Of a stretch of DNA of 64,000 bases, positions 61,856-64,000 are shown one piece after another. The position numbers and the translations under genes are program-made. Source of the stretch: Mastacembelus armatus. Lineage: Eukaryota; Chordata; Actinopteri; Synbranchiformes; Mastacembelidae. The stretch is from assembly GCF_900324485.2 (NCBI RefSeq), contig NC_046646.1, positions 22,726,197-22,790,196 of the forward strand, read 5' to 3'. Within the stretch, counting starts at the first letter, position 1. Each line of letters begins with the position of its first letter. Below the pieces are notes generated by a model. The model was not told the origin of the DNA. It ran no database searches and saw only the letters and a program-made list of their open reading frames with translations.

Positions 61856-63132
61856 ATGAACCTCATCGGTAGCTACCAGCATCACCACCACCTGATGCAC
61901 GAACCCTTCCCGTTCGTCCAGCGGTGTCATCAGGATGCGCCGTATTTCCAGAGCTGGGTGGTGAACCACGGCGAGGTGCCCCCGGACTTCCAGTTCCAGG
62001 CGCCCTACCCGGCCGCGGAGCTGGGGGTTCCCGGAGCCACGCACGACGCCCGGCTGGAGGGGCTTCAGGCGGGGATGGGGAAGAGGAGAGCGTCGGGGCC
62101 GAAGAAGGAGCGCCGGAGGACGGAGAGCATCAACACAGCTTTCGCCGAACTGAGGGAGTGCATCCCCAACGTGCCGGCGGACACTAAACTGTCTAAAATT
62201 AAAACTTTACGCCTGGCGACCAGTTACATCGCCTACCTGATGGACGTCCTGGCCAAGGACTCCGGGGAGACGGAGGGCTTTAAGGCCGAAATTAAGAAAT
62301 TTGAAAACCGGGATCTGAAACGGAAACGGGAGCTGGTAAGTTTGTTGGCGCCTCCAAAAGCTGCAAAAAAAATTGCAACACGGGACATTTTTCTGTAGCA
62401 GCTCATCACTTCACATTTATGAGTCAACGCAAAAATATTTGGAGGTGTAGAAAACGGATCTTAAATGGTCAGACAAAAAAAATCTAAAGTTTATTTAACC
62501 AAAACCTGATTTATTTCCTTTTATTTTGAGCCTCAGTAAAAACATTTAGAAATAATTTAACGAAGGCCTGCAACATATATTTGGGAGCATTATCCATCAT
62601 GGAGTTTATAGTTTTGCTGAATTGTCATTAAGTATTTGAGGTCAGATCTAGTTTAGATCTTCACACACTGAGGTCACATTTTTATTTACAGTGAAACAGG
62701 TCAAATGTTCCCAGCAGCTGAAAAACCCTCATGACTTTAAAAACATTTCACTTTAACAACACTGGTCTAATTTAGTGCCACATGCACCCACGTAGGTCTG
62801 AGTTCAGTTCCATGTGTGGTCACTGGGTTTGTGAAGTTTAAATCAAAGGTTTGACCAGTTTCACTGCATCAACGCCCTGAAGCGCCTGACTTGTTGTTTC
62901 GGGGACAAACTGATATAAACGTCACGATATAAACAGCAACGTGGTGCCAGAAGCTGCAGAAGTAGTTTCTTTAAACTTTGCAGTAAGTGTCAGTAAGTGA
63001 GTCTGTGCTGATCATAAGGTTTTCCTCCTCCCGCAGACTGACGGCCTGCAGGACTCTCTAGGAGCCGAGAAGAAGGTGAAGGGCCGGACCGGGTGGCCGC
63101 AGCAGGTCTGGGCCCTGGAGCTCAACCAGTGA
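61856..63132 (+). CDS. hand1: HAND1 bHLH transcription factor, two coding exons
   Basis: Exons 61856-62335 and 63037-63132 join in phase (donor GTAAGT, acceptor CCTCCCGCAG) to give 191 residues. HAND1 is a nuclear class B bHLH factor that dimerises with E proteins and other bHLH partners to control heart, limb and extraembryonic mesoderm programmes. The N-terminus [18 protein letters not shown] and YFQSW (30-34) mark HAND1 rather than HAND2 (which starts MSLVGGF). The basic region [12 protein letters not shown] spans 82-93, helix 1 about 94-103, the loop includes [14 protein letters not shown], and helix 2 ends near 134. The phospho-regulated Thr and Ser of mammalian HAND1 correspond to T89 and S91. 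The C-terminus [16 protein letters not shown] is fully kept. The His-rich stretch is shorter than in mammals (four His). The chosen ATG matches the family start; the frame is open upstream but has no ATG. Confidence 0.97.
62336..63036 (+). other. hand1 intron
   Basis: A 701-bp GT-AG intron placed after the bHLH domain, as in other HAND genes. No further exon or repeat seen in it. Confidence 0.9.
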
Positions 63133-63494
63133 CCCTCCCTCCTCCTTCTCCTCAGCCCCAAAACCTGCTCAGAGACTTTGGACCCAAATCAGATAAAAAA
63201 ACAAACCACTGACTGATAATTAAAGGAGGGCAAGTAAAAACGGCGAACGGCGGAGGAAAACGGCACGATGTACACTTTTTATCGATCCCCTGGTGTGGTT
63301 TCTATTGTCGACACACAAATCTGACTGTAGGTGTTTGAAATTTGTGGTATTTCTGCTTTTTGGTGTTTCCACCCCTCCAGTCCTGTAGACCAGATGTTTC
63401 CATTGTGTCCAAAAACATCTGGCTCCCCTAAAGAAACGCGTCTGTCCGGCGCTGTGTGGTGGTGGTTTCCACATCTGATGGCGCTGAAACTGGA

Positions 63495-63500
63495 AATAAA
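63495..63500 (+). terminator. hand1: hand1 polyadenylation signal
   Basis: AATAAA lies 363 bases after the stop codon; cleavage would fall near 63515-63525. It is the first such signal after the stop. Confidence 0.6.
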
Positions 63501-63520
63501 TTATGACCAATGGGTAAGTG

Positions 63521-64000
63521 GAGTAAATCTAACATAAAAAAAACAAAACTGAACGATGCAAAGATGCAAAATTCAATTCTAATTATTGCTTCTTCAATTT
63601 TATCTGAGGTTGTTTACCGTAAAAAACCATTTTTCTGCGCAGAACTGGGTCAGAAAACATCAATAATATAAATAAACCAACAAATCACAGCCACAATATA
63701 TTTCAGTTCTTACTGGACGTGTTGGTTTTTGTGTGTTCCCTGAAGGCGACAGGCTGTGATCCAGTCAAAAAGCTGTTTTGACGCTCAATTACCTTAAATC
63801 CTGTTTCATAAAAACATCCAATAGGTTGAACATCTTCGCAAAACTCGGTTTATTTTTATTTGATTTTTATAAATGACTTTGGCCTCAAAAGTTTCTATTA
63901 TTTCAGTTTTCATTCGCAAAACATGACACACAAGAAGAACCGCAGCGATTCAGGTTAAATCAAACGAATAAAAAGTGTATTTGACCTTTAACCCACGAAA
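63521..64000. other. Downstream of hand1, nothing seen
   Basis: AT-rich intergenic sequence with no exon, repeat or clear motif. Confidence 0.6.

Overview
The window looks like nuclear DNA of a bony fish, most likely a percomorph-type teleost. The evidence is an intron-split hand1 gene, an intron-split PLAC8-family gene, dense (AC)n microsatellites, and retroposon tails of a kind common in fish (an L2-like tail ending in ATGG repeats and a tail ending in TATCT-like repeats). There are no operons, bacterial-style genes or CRISPR arrays. The organism call is inferred from gene families and repeat style, not from a database match.

Bases 1-14056 are a tandem array of ten full units plus one decaying partial unit, each about 1.32-1.40 kb. 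Every unit carries, all on the + strand: a decayed tRNA-Asp copy, an L2-type retroposon tail, a 5S rRNA gene, a CTCF-like motif 23 bases beyond the 5S gene, and an intact tRNA-Asp(GTC) gene. Units are nearly identical but fall into long (about 1395-1402) and short (1320-1321) classes. The array enters from the left window edge exactly at a unit boundary and decays at its right edge (about 13.5-14.05 kb). This linked 5S/tRNA-Asp unit is the most unusual structure in the window.

Bases 14057-22430 hold unique sequence. On the - strand there is a candidate terminal coding exon (15572-16152) with a possible 43-nt upstream exon (17173-17215) in matching phase; I do not recognise the product. On the + strand a clear three-exon PLAC8/onzin/cornifelin-family gene lies at 21305-22370 and codes for 127 residues.

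Bases 22430-61440 are a 39-kb gene desert. I find no convincing coding exon in it. It contains three good CTCF-type motifs near its left side (23.3, 24.1 and 27.5 kb), several long CA microsatellites, a 792-bp minisatellite with a 21-bp period (37.5-38.3 kb), a few retroposon scraps, and several stretches that read like conserved regulatory DNA. The best of these is at 60.1-60.8 kb, with several GATA motifs and a T-box-like motif.

Bases 61440-63520 hold hand1: a TATA/CCAAT promoter, exon 1 with the bHLH domain, a 701-bp intron, and exon 2 with the conserved C-terminus (191 residues in all). A gene desert beside a developmental bHLH regulator fits long-range control, and the CTCF motifs could separate that domain from the PLAC8-like gene and the 5S array; this last step is inference.
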